From the NCBI RefSeq assembly GCF_003254395.2, contig NC_037638.1, positions 27,563,649-27,627,648 of the forward strand: 64,000 nucleotides of DNA. Direction: 5' to 3'. The position numbers and the translations under genes are program-made. How positions within the stretch are numbered: the stretch's first letter is position 1; each line of letters starts with the position of its first letter. Shown here in pieces: positions 23,087 through 33,950 of the stretch. The notes below the pieces were generated by a model that saw only the letters and a program-made list of their open reading frames with translations, made no database searches and had not been told where the DNA came from. This DNA is from Apis mellifera (taxonomy: Eukaryota; Arthropoda; Insecta; Hymenoptera; Apidae).

Positions 23087-26000
23087 ATGTTCGGTAGATT
23101 GATAAATACACTCCAAATTGGTAAGTAAAAAAATTTATTTAATATATTTTATACTTATTAGATATGTATAGATTTAGATATACATTTTAAAAATTTAGAG
23201 AAATAGATTTAAATAGATTTAAATAACTATACTATAATAGATTATAGTTATAGTTTTAATAGTATACACAGCATATATAAATCATTACAATAATATGAAA
23301 AAATATAATATATATATAATATAAAGTCATTTAATAATATTTAATTTGTTAGTTATTTTTTGTGTAAAATACATTTCAAACTAAATTATATTCATTCATA
23401 ATTTTTGATTGTTAAATTTTTGCTTTTATTATTTATATTTTTATCTTGCTTAAATATATCTTTGTATCTTATTGTTTAGGAAGACAATGTACAAATTTGT
23501 CCATTTTGTCTTATCGTCATTTCGTTACCACAGTATTTTTAAACCAAATGAATAATATTAAACCAAAAACAGGAATCTTAATGTTAAATATGGGAGGTCC
23601 TAGTAAAATTGATGAGGTGCATGAATATTTATTACGTATAATGACAGATCGTGATATGATTCAACTACCATTTCAAAGGTTTAATTATAAGTTTTAATAA
23701 TTTATAGAAATCCAATCAGTATTAGATCAAGAAAGATTCTATTAGACAATATATATTACAGTCGACTAGGACCTTGGATAGCAAAGTCTCGTACACCTAA
23801 AGTACAAAAAAAGTATGAAGAAATTGGAGGTAAATCTCCTATTTTAGAATGGACAAATAAACAAGGCAAACTTTTGTGTGAAAAATTGGATAAAATTTCA
23901 CCAAAAACAGCACCTCATAAACATTATGTTGCATTCCGTTATGCTAATCCTCTTACTGAGAATACACTTCAAAAGATAGAAGAGTAAGGATATTGATTTA
24001 TTACTGAATAAAAATGAATTTTTAATATAAATATACAATATAATTGTATATTAATGTAAAATGTAACAAATGATCTTTATTTGAAGAATATGTATATATT
24101 CTTATTTTAGAGATGGTGTTGAACATACAATAATCTTTTCTCAATATCCACAATATTGTTGTGCTACAAGTGGATCAAGTTTTATTGAAATATATAAGTA
24201 TTATAAAAACAGGTAGTTAATCTTAAACTTTTTTTATAGTTTTAACACAAAAATAAATAGATTCACATCTATCCATGTATATTTATATTCTTAAATGAAT
24301 CAATACTCTATTAATTTGTATCTTTTTATTTCTTTAGTATAAAATCTATATAAGTTTAAATTTTCTTATTTATTTGAAAAAATTAATGGAACGATATCAA
24401 TTATTAAAAATAATTTTTATCCCTAATACAATGATTATAAAAATGTACAAGAATATAAGTATATAATTTTTTTATTTCAAATAGGATTATTAATCCATAA
24501 TTTATATCAAAGTGACAGCATATTTCAATAAGAGTTGTAAGTATTTATTTTTAAAAAATTGATTTTCTTTAATACATAGTTATATTAAATCTTTGTTTTT
24601 TAAATCATAAAAATTTTATATTTTATTGACTTTTAAATTATTATTTAATAATAATTTATCTGTATTATGATGTTTGATAACATTATATTTTGGGCTTTGA
24701 ATTGATTAATATCTCTATTTAAAAATATATATATAAAAAAATTAAACAATGACAATTTTACAAATTTAAAACATTTGTAAACATGTGTAAATATAGTTAT
24801 TCATGCAACTTATATTTTAGTTACTGATATTTTAAAAATAGGATCAAACAATTTTTTTTATCCAGATACTACATCTCTTACAATAAAATATTTTTTTATA
24901 TTGTATTTATTATTTCTTTTGTTTTATTTTAAATATTTTAATAAATATCTCAATAATTAATCGCTTTAATTTTTGAAAAAAGAAAATAAAAAATTTTTGA
25001 TTTTTACGATTTAGACGAAATTATTATTCGATTATGATTAATTATTTTAATAATACGAAATAACTCAAATATTATAATAATGTCTCAAGGATATTCATTT
25101 TAGATCTCTTAATATTTCATCTTCTCTAGATTTTTTAAAAATATTTTATGATGACTAATAATAAAATTACGTTTTATAAAATGTTTGGTACAAAATATTC
25201 GGATTTTCTTTATATCGAGAACTTGGAATTTTTGATGAAAGATCCGAGCTTTTTTAGAATATGTATTACTCTGGATTAAAGTACACACCTCCTTAAACGT
25301 ACTCATCATTTCCCTCTATTCTGTCCGCTAAGGATTATACTTGAGAGAGAAAATGAGGAAATCAGTTGCCGAAAAGCTTTTTTCAGCGATTGCAAAAATA
25401 AAGATTATAAAGAATATGTGCGTCAATATATTTTAATTTTAAAAAATCAAGAAACTTGTCCAATGTTCTTATAATAATTTATTGTTGTTTTAATAAATTC
25501 TTTTTCTCAAATCTTTTATAGTATTTTGATAATAAATGAAAAATCTTAAAAAAAAAATTTGCTGTCATTTTATCGCAAACTTTAGTTATATATTCATAAT
25601 TATTCCAATTTAACTTTTTTAATTATATTTGAAAATGAAATTAAAATGAGAGAATAAAATAATAATAGTTTTGTTTAGCCCAAAAATATATTACACTGCA
25701 TTCATAATTTACAGACAATTACCTTCTAACATGAAATGGAGTGTAATAGATAGATGGGCAACGCATCCATTATTCATAGAGACAATTACAGAAAGAATTA
25801 AGGAAGAATTAGTTTTATTCCCCGACGATATAAGAAGCGATGTTATAATTTTATTTTCAGCTCATTCACTACCATTGAAGGTTACGTATTAGTACGAAAA
25901 ATAAATTAATATTTTAACGTTAACACGATGATTGTTTCGTATTGTATTTTAGGCTGTATCTAGGGGGGATGCTTATGCATCTGAAGTAGCAGGTACAGTT

Positions 26001-26728
26001 GCTTTAGTAATGGAAAAGTTACAATATTGTAACCCATACAAACTAGTATGGCAATCAAAGGTATAGACATCTATCGATAAAATGAAAAAAAAATCAATGA
26101 AATTATTTTGCGTATTTTGTTTATTAAAAAACAATTTTCTAAATCTTTTCCGAATTAAAGTTTTTGATTTAATAGATTTTAGATTAAAAAAAAATATCCT
26201 TTTTTTATTTTTAAATATATAAATATTAGGTTATATTAAATATATCGTTTTCTAATTTTTGTATACGTTGTGCAGTATATTAATGTGTTGTATTTAGGTT
26301 GGCCCAGTATCTTGGTTGGAGCCTTTTACCGATGATGCCATAAAAGCTTATGTAAAGCAAGGGAAAAAACATTTTATATTAGTACCAGTAGCATTTGTTA
26401 ACGAACATATTGAAACTCTTCATGAATTAGATATCGAGTATTGTAAAGAATTAGCAGAAGAAGTAAGTGTCGCGTTATATAATCCGTAAATAATTACGAA
26501 GAAAAATTTTTTATCTTTTTTTATCTTTAGCTCGGCATTGATAAAATAAGGAGAACTGCTGCTCCTAATGATCATCCTACATTTATAAATGCTTTGGCAG
26601 ATATTGTAGTTTCTCATCTTAAATCAAATAATTCTCTAAGTCCCATGTTCTTGACACGTTGTCCTCATTGTGTTAGTGGCAATTGTGCAGAAAGCAAAAA
26701 GTGGTATGCGCAAATATGTAGAAATTAA
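23087..26728 (+). CDS. FECH: Ferrochelatase, mitochondrial
   Basis: Ferrochelatase inserts Fe2+ into protoporphyrin IX, the last step of haem synthesis, on the matrix face of the inner mitochondrial membrane. Eight exons (23087-23120, 23480-23678, 23762-23983, 24111-24212, 25715-25880, 25953-26060, 26298-26462, 26531-26728) join in consistent phase to give 397 residues. The first ~34 look like a transit peptide (Arg/Ser/Thr-rich, no acidic residue). The core starts at KTGILMLNMGGP (41-52). Catalytic His is H236 in SAHSLP (human H263), and the active-site acid is E316 (human E343). The four [2Fe-2S] ligands are present: C169, C376, C379 and C384 (human 196, 403, 406, 411), at a constant offset of 27. 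The acceptor at 23761 was chosen over the upstream one ending at 23707 because only it reproduces the family sequence LPFQSRLGPW. Intron 4 is ~1.5 kb; the others are mostly under 400 bases. Confidence 0.97.
24213..25714 (+). other. Ferrochelatase intron 4, unusually long
   Basis: Very AT-rich intron of ~1.5 kb between exons encoding residues 185 and 186. Most is simple A/T sequence. The stretch 25109-25400 is less AT-rich and contains a 66-codon ORF on the minus strand (25309-25109), rich in Lys, Ile, Phe and His, with no recognised family. It may be the remains of an insertion. Confidence 0.5.
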
Positions 26729-26852
26729 AACAAGGATGCATCGTGAAAAATTTATCCATATTATTTATTTACAACAGATAGATATTTTTTATAATATATA
26801 AATGAAAAATATCTACTTTTGTAATTCGTTTTGTATGATATAACGTGTTTTA

Positions 26853-26858
26853 AATAAA
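26853..26858 (+). promoter_or_regulatory. Polyadenylation signal of ferrochelatase
   Basis: AATAAA lies 124 bases after the stop codon, followed within 30 bases by a GTGTTGA-T-rich downstream element. The placement is typical of a functional 3' end. Confidence 0.65.
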
Positions 26859-26884
26859 ATATTCTTATTTCTTGATGAACGAGT

Positions 26885-27295
26885 GTTGATTTTTTTTTCC
26901 TGTTACACACTTATTCCATTTATAAAAATTACCATGCTTCGCGTGTTAGTATTTTAATTATTATTATTATTTTCTTATCATTAATATTATATCTAAATTT
27001 ACTTTATAAATTACACATTTGAATTTCACGTTTAATCGAGATATAAAAAATATCACGTTAATTTTTTTGAAATGAAATTACATTGTAAAAATGACACGAA
27101 ATGTAAGGAAGTATAATACTTCGTGGTAAATAAATAAATAAACACGTGATGAAATTTTTAAATTACAATCCGACGAGATATCGTTATAATCTGCTATAAA
27201 AAATTAGAATTGCTAAAAGTGATATGAATAATATTAAAAAGAAGCGTAGGAGAGAATAGTAATTTAATAACATTTATGAGAGTAACCGTTCGATT
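26885..27295. other. AT-rich spacer before the TATA promoter
   Basis: Short AT-rich intergenic stretch between the ferrochelatase 3' end and the GC-rich promoter block. It has a TTA repeat near 26956-26972. No coding sequence was seen. Confidence 0.4.
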
Positions 27296-27400
27296 TCTTT
27301 GCAGGTTACTCCCGAGGGGGTTATCGCGGCGACAGCAGAGAGCGTCTGCCGCGCTCTAGGTATCGAACGTGAGTGGCGCGGTGCTGGGTACCGCGACGCT

Positions 27401-27408
27401 TATATAAA
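27401..27408 (+). promoter_or_regulatory. TATA box TATATAAA
   Basis: A perfect TATATAAA sits 30 bases upstream of a TCAGT initiator within GC-rich DNA, where such a word is unlikely by chance. The spacing places the +1 adenine (27433) 32 bases downstream of the first T, the standard distance for TBP-directed initiation. Confidence 0.8.
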
Positions 27409-27430
27409 TGCGCGGAGTCGGCAAGAGCGC

Positions 27431-27435
27431 TCAGT
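27431..27435 (+). promoter_or_regulatory. Initiator TCAGT
   Basis: TCAGT is the arthropod initiator consensus. Position 27433 would be +1. No convincing downstream promoter element is visible at +28. Confidence 0.7.
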
Positions 27436-27442
27436 ATGTGTC

Positions 27443-27472
27443 ATGCTTTGCGAGCGCGAGCGTCGTCCGTGA
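27443..27472 (+). CDS. Upstream ORF overlapping the main start codon
   Basis: A nine-codon uORF, rich in Arg and Glu, begins 10 bases after the predicted +1. Its TGA (27470-27472) overlaps the main ATG (27472-27474) as TGATG. Such stop-start overlap can couple termination to reinitiation. An earlier ATG at 27436 is in frame with the main protein, but at +4 it is too close to the cap to be used efficiently. Translation is inferred. Confidence 0.4.
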   Translation: MLCERERRP

Positions 27473-27615
27473 TGGCGGCTCGAGTGCGGTTGAAGATGCA
27501 ATGCGGCACCGTCGTATTGCTACTCGTTGTCATCGTCGTGGTGTGTGGTGTGGATTTTGTGTGTGGAATGTTCGAGCATCGTCACTGCAATCATCAGCAT
27601 CCTCGGGCGCACGAG
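27472..27615 (+). CDS. First coding exon of a secreted protein, rest not found
   Basis: The ATG at 27472 has G at -3 and G at +4. The 48 codons encode a short basic start, a Val/Leu/Ile core (about residues 13-25) and an ending Val-Cys-Gly, fitting a signal peptide. The mature start is rich in His, Cys and Arg, with C-x-H-x-x-P spacing before a final Glu. The exon ends phase 0 at a GTAACC donor (27616). In-frame alternatives start at 27436 and 27496. The Cys/His-rich beginning recalls the N-terminus of leishmanolysin-like metalloproteases (invadolysin), but that resemblance is from memory and weak. The catalytic exons are not visible, so the product should be treated as unidentified. Confidence 0.6.
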
Positions 27616-27903
27616 GTAACCGTTACAAAAAGAACTACTCTCCTCTTTCTCTTTCTCTTTCTCGCTCACTCTTACTCTCTTTCACCTTTGTTGTCCGCAT
27701 TCGCTTTCCAGACGCACATGAACCAAGCAACTGGATTGCCAGTGCCACTTCCCTTTTATCATTTTTTTCTCACCGATATTCACCGTCCTCTTTTTTTTCC
27801 TTTCATTCGTTCCACAATTTTCTCTTCTTTATTTCATTAAATTGGACTTCCTTTTCGTTTCTGTAGCGATGAAATCGCGTGATTTCAAACGAAACGTGCG
27901 TTT

Positions 27904-27916
27904 CACGTGTCACGTG
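27904..27916. promoter_or_regulatory. Tandem E-boxes CACGTG, 1 bp apart
   Basis: CACGTG at 27904-27909 and again at 27911-27916. This palindrome is bound by bHLH factors such as CLOCK/CYCLE, Myc/Max, USF and MITF. The pair lies ~470 bp downstream of the predicted start site. Confidence 0.35.
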
Positions 27917-28447
27917 CTCATGCTGTCTTTCTTACACACACTTATACCTCGCGTGCGTTCCACTTTACCTTGAACCAATGAGCATTGGCTCTCCAACTCC
28001 AACTCTCTACTATTCGCTAGACTGGTTACAGCTTTAAATGTTACGTATTAGCCTATTGTTAAATATTTCTATCTATCTATGTCGTTGTATCTTTGATATT
28101 TCTCTTATACGCATGCTTTTTATACGACTTTTCATACGATTTTTAATACGATAAACGTTCATTTTAAAAAGTTCAAGGTCGATGGTAGGAGTAGTCGTCG
28201 TTATCGATACTTCTCTCATGTGTATGCATTTATAAATTTATATCGGATGTAAAAATATCGGATGTGCAAATATATGTGGTTATTGACTTTTGTAATGTCA
28301 ACTTATTTTCGAAGTGATTTCTTTTGACATCATTTTTTAAATGTATCGTGGTGAAGTGTTCCTTATAACGTGTACTTACCGTAAAATTGTAACTTTAATC
28401 GTGTGAAGAGAAAGGTATTCTGAACTTGTTTTCATACATCAGTGAAC

Positions 28448-28475
28448 CACGTGTTTTGTGAACGGGCACGTGCCC
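28448..28475. promoter_or_regulatory. Second E-box pair with 12-bp palindrome
   Basis: CACGTG at 28448-28453 and at 28467-28472. The latter is the centre of the perfect palindrome GGGCACGTGCCC (28464-28475). The arrangement, two perfect E-boxes ~19 bp apart, resembles paired circadian or Myc-type sites. Use is not shown. Confidence 0.35.
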
Positions 28476-31363
28476 TTGTCTTTAATCGTACGAGTTTTTA
28501 CCATTTACGCTCCGTTTCGCTTCTACGTAAGTGATTGCATTTTTTATTTTGTCAAAGTTTCATCGATATATTTTAATCGATGCAATTAATTTTTATCATT
28601 AGAAAAATCAAATACATATTTGAAAAATCTCCGTTATTTTCATTTCATTTATAATAAACTTTTCAATATTTGTATTGTAATTCGTATCTATAAAAAAATT
28701 AAAATCAACATGAGAAAAATCGTGAAATTTAAAGAATTAATGAGACAAATATAATGTATATATATTCTATTTCTTATATATAATCGTCAGATTATTATTT
28801 GCATAATTAATCGGTCAATTCTTCTTACGTTTCTGCTGGATTTTCCTCGTATCGATATTTATTAATTTTATTCAATATATCGTTACACGCATCTACATGA
28901 TAACATTAAATTATTCTTTTTAAAAATACTTGAATCCTTGCTTTAAATTTTTTTAAACAATAAATCGTTTCCAAAATATTTAAATAATCTGTATTATGGA
29001 TTATATGTTTAGGTTGCATATATGTATTATATCCGTATAAATATCGAGTATAATTATACATTTGCAATTATATCGAGTACAAACGATGAGACGAATAATA
29101 GTAAACGCGTTCGTATCGTTAACCAAAAATTGCTTTTGTAGGGACTCGAAAAGTTTCGAGGTCCTTTGGTACGACGAATGAAAATAAATGGTCGACTGCT
29201 TCGCGCGAAACATTCTTTCGTCTTTTTCTTCCTGTCTCCCTCTCGTCATTCGTCTTTTCTTTCTTTTTAAGCCTGCTTTTTATCCGCTCAACTTTTGCGC
29301 CTCTAGGGATCGCACGAATTGCATAGCCATGCATATTCGAAACTTTTCTACGGCTTTCTGCCGGTACGCTAACTTCAACCCTTCCTTTCGTTAATAAAGA
29401 ACGGTCCATTTGGGATACGCTATCGCTCCTAAAAATAAACCGCAATTTTCCATTTTTCTATAATTTACATCCAATATATTTATCGTCAAATTAGAAATTC
29501 ATTTTTATTCCGCGATATCTTTATCTATTATATAATCTGTATTGAAATTTAAAGAAAAATATCGATAAAAGAAATTATATTATATTTACATTATATTTTA
29601 TTTCACTTTGTAACACTTTCAAAATAAATACGTATTTACGTCAGAGAATATAAGCCAAATTCAAATAATCGTTCCATAGCGTCTCTGTCTTCTTTAACAA
29701 TTTCTTGATTACGTTTAAGTGGTACTACGTGATATGTATAATAAAAAATATAGACGTACGTTAGAACGGTCTTTTATAATGAGATAAAAATCATGAAAGA
29801 ATCGTTACTGCGTAAAAAATAGATTCGAATTATTTCGAGTTTAAAATTATTTAAATTATTTCGTTATAAGTATATAGTTTTAAAATAATTTTTTCATTCT
29901 TCAAAAGTTTCTTATTTTAGAGAGGCTATCTTAGAGATTAATTTACGAGAAATTACTTAAATATATCCGTATATTTGTATTATCAATTTTATTTCCAAAG
30001 ATATATTGTTTGATCAAATATCATTGGCCAACTAAGAGACAATTAATCAACGATGTTATACATTTAATAGATATATATAGATTTTCATAACACGGTTGAT
30101 TAAATTTTTTTATTTGTCATTTATTTATTTGTGTGCAGATATCGATCAAATAAAATTATTAACGAAGGATGCGGCCAATCAATAGCACGGTATCGGTATT
30201 CGTTTGCATCGTCGCGCAAAGCAACGTTTATCGGTTCATTATGAGTTTAATTATCAAATAAATTTCATGCAAAAAATTGATATATTATAGAAGATACAAA
30301 TGATATTCACGTTTGTATATTTGATTTCTTATACGATATTGATATTTTTGTTCTTTTGAAAAAAAAAGAACCGATTAATCAAATTAATAATCGCAAGGAA
30401 TCTTGATTATCGCGATGCCTCCACTCGAATTCTTGTTCCCTTGTTCGCACAGGTTTGTCATAATTTTCACTGAAAACGTTCCGAATTAATCACAAGGGAT
30501 TGTTTGAACAGACAATAGTAGTCATAGTAAACTCGAAGCCGACTGAATAGAGTCCAGAGGAGAGGACCACGAAGGTTTCGTCGAGCAATAATGCCACTGT
30601 ACTAATTAGTATCACGTTGTCCTAGACAAATGCGACATTCCATCTTTACACCTTCGTGATGTAATTATAAATAATAAATAAACACGCACGTTTCCTTTCA
30701 TTTTCATTCATTTAACGATCGTTTAATATATTATTCTAAATTGAAATTTATCGAACGCAAGAAAATCCAACTTAACTTGATATCTTAGAGTTAATTTTCA
30801 ATCAATCATATCAATCGTGAAAATCGATCGTTCGTGGGAATATTTATCGATCGATAGGTATTCGCAGATCGATCGAAAACGAACGAATTTGCCTATTATT
30901 ATCTAACGATAACTTGGCGATCGGATAAACACTCGTGAAACTTTTATTCGTGGGTTTAGCGCGTTACAAAGTTGATTCGGTCAGGTATCGGAAAAGGGGC
31001 GCTTTATTCGCTCTCGAACGAAGCGCGAAAGATTTTCGAAGGTAGATGGTACACGATCAAAGGAAATTCGAAGCGAAGTGGTCATAGAAGTAAACCAATC
31101 TGGTTTGGCTTTACGTCAGTCTCGTTCTTTGCTAAAAGTTTCTCGGTATATGGGGCGGAAGACTCGGTGTAAGCGGCGTACAATGAATGAACAGGTCGAT
31201 TCAAATATATATCTACTTATTTGTTTGCATGTACGTATACGGTGACATTTACGCATTCTTTTTCCAAATTAAAAATCACGTTTAAAATATCTACAGTTTA
31301 TATCCGAACATTTATATACACGCGTGATATTTATGAAAAGTTGATTTTGAAAAGTCAATAATC

Positions 31364-31382
31364 ATTATTATTATTATTATTA
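31364..31382. repeat. (TTA)n microsatellite
   Basis: About six tandem ATT/TTA units in an otherwise mixed stretch. Confidence 0.8.
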
Positions 31383-32030
31383 TGACGTGGGAGCGGCAAA
31401 TATGGGAGGGAAAAAATGTGGAAAAAGAATGGAATTTGTTTGGCGTTCTAATACAAGTAAATTTAATATAGATAAGTCGTTGGGGAAGGAAAATCACGAG
31501 TCTGGAGAAAGAGAAATGTCGTGAAGCAAATGTGAAAAATATTATCCTTACAGCGATCCGATTCGAAGGTAAATTACATTTGATCGAGGAAAACGTAGAA
31601 TAAGAAAAGAAAAGAAATATCGAAATAGTAATTGTAACGAAAAATGAAAATATTACGGTATGTATACATAAAAAAATAATAAAGATTCAAATATAAAGTA
31701 GATTGTTTTCACATTTAGATTTAGAAATTGCACGATACAGATAGAGATGCAAATGAAACGATTTGGTCGAGAGAGAGAGAGAGAAAGAAATGGAAGATAT
31801 AAATGGAATTTAAACGTGAAAATACAGTGTAGAAAGCGGTGTTAAAACGATCTGATCTGTCGTGCAAAACTGTTGGCGCGGTTGATTGTATTTTAATCAT
31901 TCCAAGTATAAATAGCGAATCGATTCGGAAAGCTAGATATACGAATCAATTAAACGAAAATTATCGTGATATCGGTGTCGCGATAGTACGATTGTGGAAT
32001 ATCGTAGAGAATTCGCATAGAGATCCAAAT

Positions 32031-32045
32031 AGAGAGAGAGATAGA

Positions 32046-32084
<39 letters not shown>
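32031..32084. repeat. (AG)n microsatellite
   Basis: About 25 AG units interrupted near 32041-32050 by ATAGAGAGGG. Likely polymorphic in length. Confidence 0.9.
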
Positions 32085-32086
<2 letters not shown>

Positions 32087-33589
32087 AATTAAAACGCGAA
32101 ATGGCTCATTTGGCTCGAGGTTTTAAACGTATCAATATTTATGAACAAATGGTTGGGCAGTTACGGGAAAGCGAATATTTGTACGGTAGAACGGATTTGC
32201 TGGATTTGTACGGGACGAAAATAATGGTAATCCTTGCATCCCGGTCCGGCTTTCCGTTAATTCGACTGTAACGTACGATCGATCCAGATCGAAATCGAAA
32301 TCGAAATCAGAACCAAACCTATTGCAATCCGATCGCCTCCCCCTTTTCGCAAATATTTGCGCGCGATCGTACCTTCGGGTGCGAGCACTCGAATTAAACT
32401 ATTAATTATTCCGCTACCGGCTAAACTTACAAGGAGGATCAATCTCGACCGATAAAAAAAATTATCATTCCGATAACAATCTTCTTTAATTAGTAATCTT
32501 AATAATTATAAATATTTTAACACGATTATTTCCATCCAAGTGTTTTTTTTTCTTTTTTCTTTTATTTTTTTTTTACTTGAGTCGCGCAAGCTCGAACAAC
32601 AAAACGTGCGTTTATTCTCTCAATTCGCTTCGTCGAAACGTGAAAACAAACGATAAGTAATGATTTTCTCAACTGGAAATATGTTATATCATATCCGAAA
32701 GTTTTATCCAATTGAAAAATGTTCAGTTTATTTTGATTTATTTCCATTCGGAGAAGGAGGTTATCGACGAATTAATTAATTATTATTATATATCGATGGC
32801 TTTAAAAAAATTCAATTTAATTCCACCGCTCGTTATACGAATATCGTAACAAGTATGTTATCGATGTTATACCATCTCCGATACCACCGTATGGTAATTA
32901 AAATTGAAAGTTCGATCATAGAGAAGATAAAAGCGATGATCAATTTCGATCGACGTTTCTTCACCCGATTTCTCATCGTTACTTCACCACTTATTATTAT
33001 TAGTTATTTGCCTTTTTTCTTTCGTAATCCGTTTTCGAACGATCGAATTAGAATTCGAGACGATCAAAATTCCACGTCGGACGTACGTGGAATACGTGTT
33101 TTATTCGTTCGTACGATACTAAGTACATCCATCTTTTCTATCAATTTTCTGAATTGCGAAATAAATAAATAAGTAAAAATAACGTACGACGATTCTTACT
33201 GTCCTCTCGATTCCGAAATTCCGATGGAATAGTAAAATCTATCCAAATTTACCAAGCTTCGAACTATTTCGTTCCGGAACGTGCTTATCGATCATGATCG
33301 AAACTATCGAAACACGTTGGTGAAGTATCGAAAAGAAAGATAGCGAAAAGAAGACGCATCGTGCGCTACTTGATTTTACAACTCGACAAGTCGTCCGCGA
33401 AACTTTCCATCGGAACGATTCGAGTTTATCGTTTCTCGTCCAAATGAAATTTCCTACGCTAAACTTATTCTATTCGAGAGGAGAAGAAGAAAATACGATA
33501 TACGGAATACGGTATAAAAGACGTAGAAATACGTAGGAGAGGTTTAAGGAGGAGGGAAGTTGGAAAGATGAGAGTACGAAAAGTTTAGT

Positions 33590-33950
33590 ATTAATTTAAC
33601 GACGCGATATTTGCGCGGCGCAGCGCGTCTCGAAAGAGGAGCGAAAGACACGCTAATAGAGAAGCGAGGCGGCGATCCGAATCGGTCGCGATAGCAACTG
33701 CCTTTGGAAATCTAGGTAGGCGGATAGGTACATCTCTAGTGGATACATAGGTAGAACTGGAGGGCACGAACCGGCGTGAATTCGAGATTCGGAATTCGAA
33801 TCGATCGGTTGGGGACGGCCGTTCGCTCGTCTAATCAGATCCTGTTTGTAGGCGGGCCACGATCAAACCCTCCAGCCTGGAAAATCGAGGGATCCCGGCT
33901 ATACTCGCGTGCGCTTACGGAACAAAAGGACGCGCCTGCTTTCACCTTCT
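33590..33950. promoter_or_regulatory. CpG-rich island within the gene-free region
   Basis: A compact block rich in GCG, CGC and CGG words surrounded by AT-rich DNA. It includes GCGCGGCGCAGCGCG near 33613 and a CTCF-like word at 33731-33742. It could be an alternative promoter, a conserved regulatory element or an unrecognised exon. No splice-bounded coding exon of a known family was seen. Confidence 0.35.

Larger units (their letters stand above)
27296..27615 (+). promoter_or_regulatory. GC/CpG-rich promoter block
   Basis: A sharp rise in G, C and CpG compared with flanking DNA, spanning upstream sequence, core promoter and first exon. It contains GCG/CGC-rich words, a TATA box (27401-27408) and an initiator (27431-27435). 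The combination of a CpG-rich block with a clear TATA box is notable. Confidence 0.7.
27616..33589. other. Long gene-free stretch, probably first intron
   Basis: No further exon could be recognised. The first 900 bases hold two pairs of CACGTG E-boxes. Less AT-rich blocks with no low complexity occur near 29180-29420, 30160-30250, 30410-30660 and 31000-31180. Simple repeats occur at 31364-31382 (TTA) and 32031-32084 (AG). ORFs in this part have no family resemblance. Confidence 0.4.
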
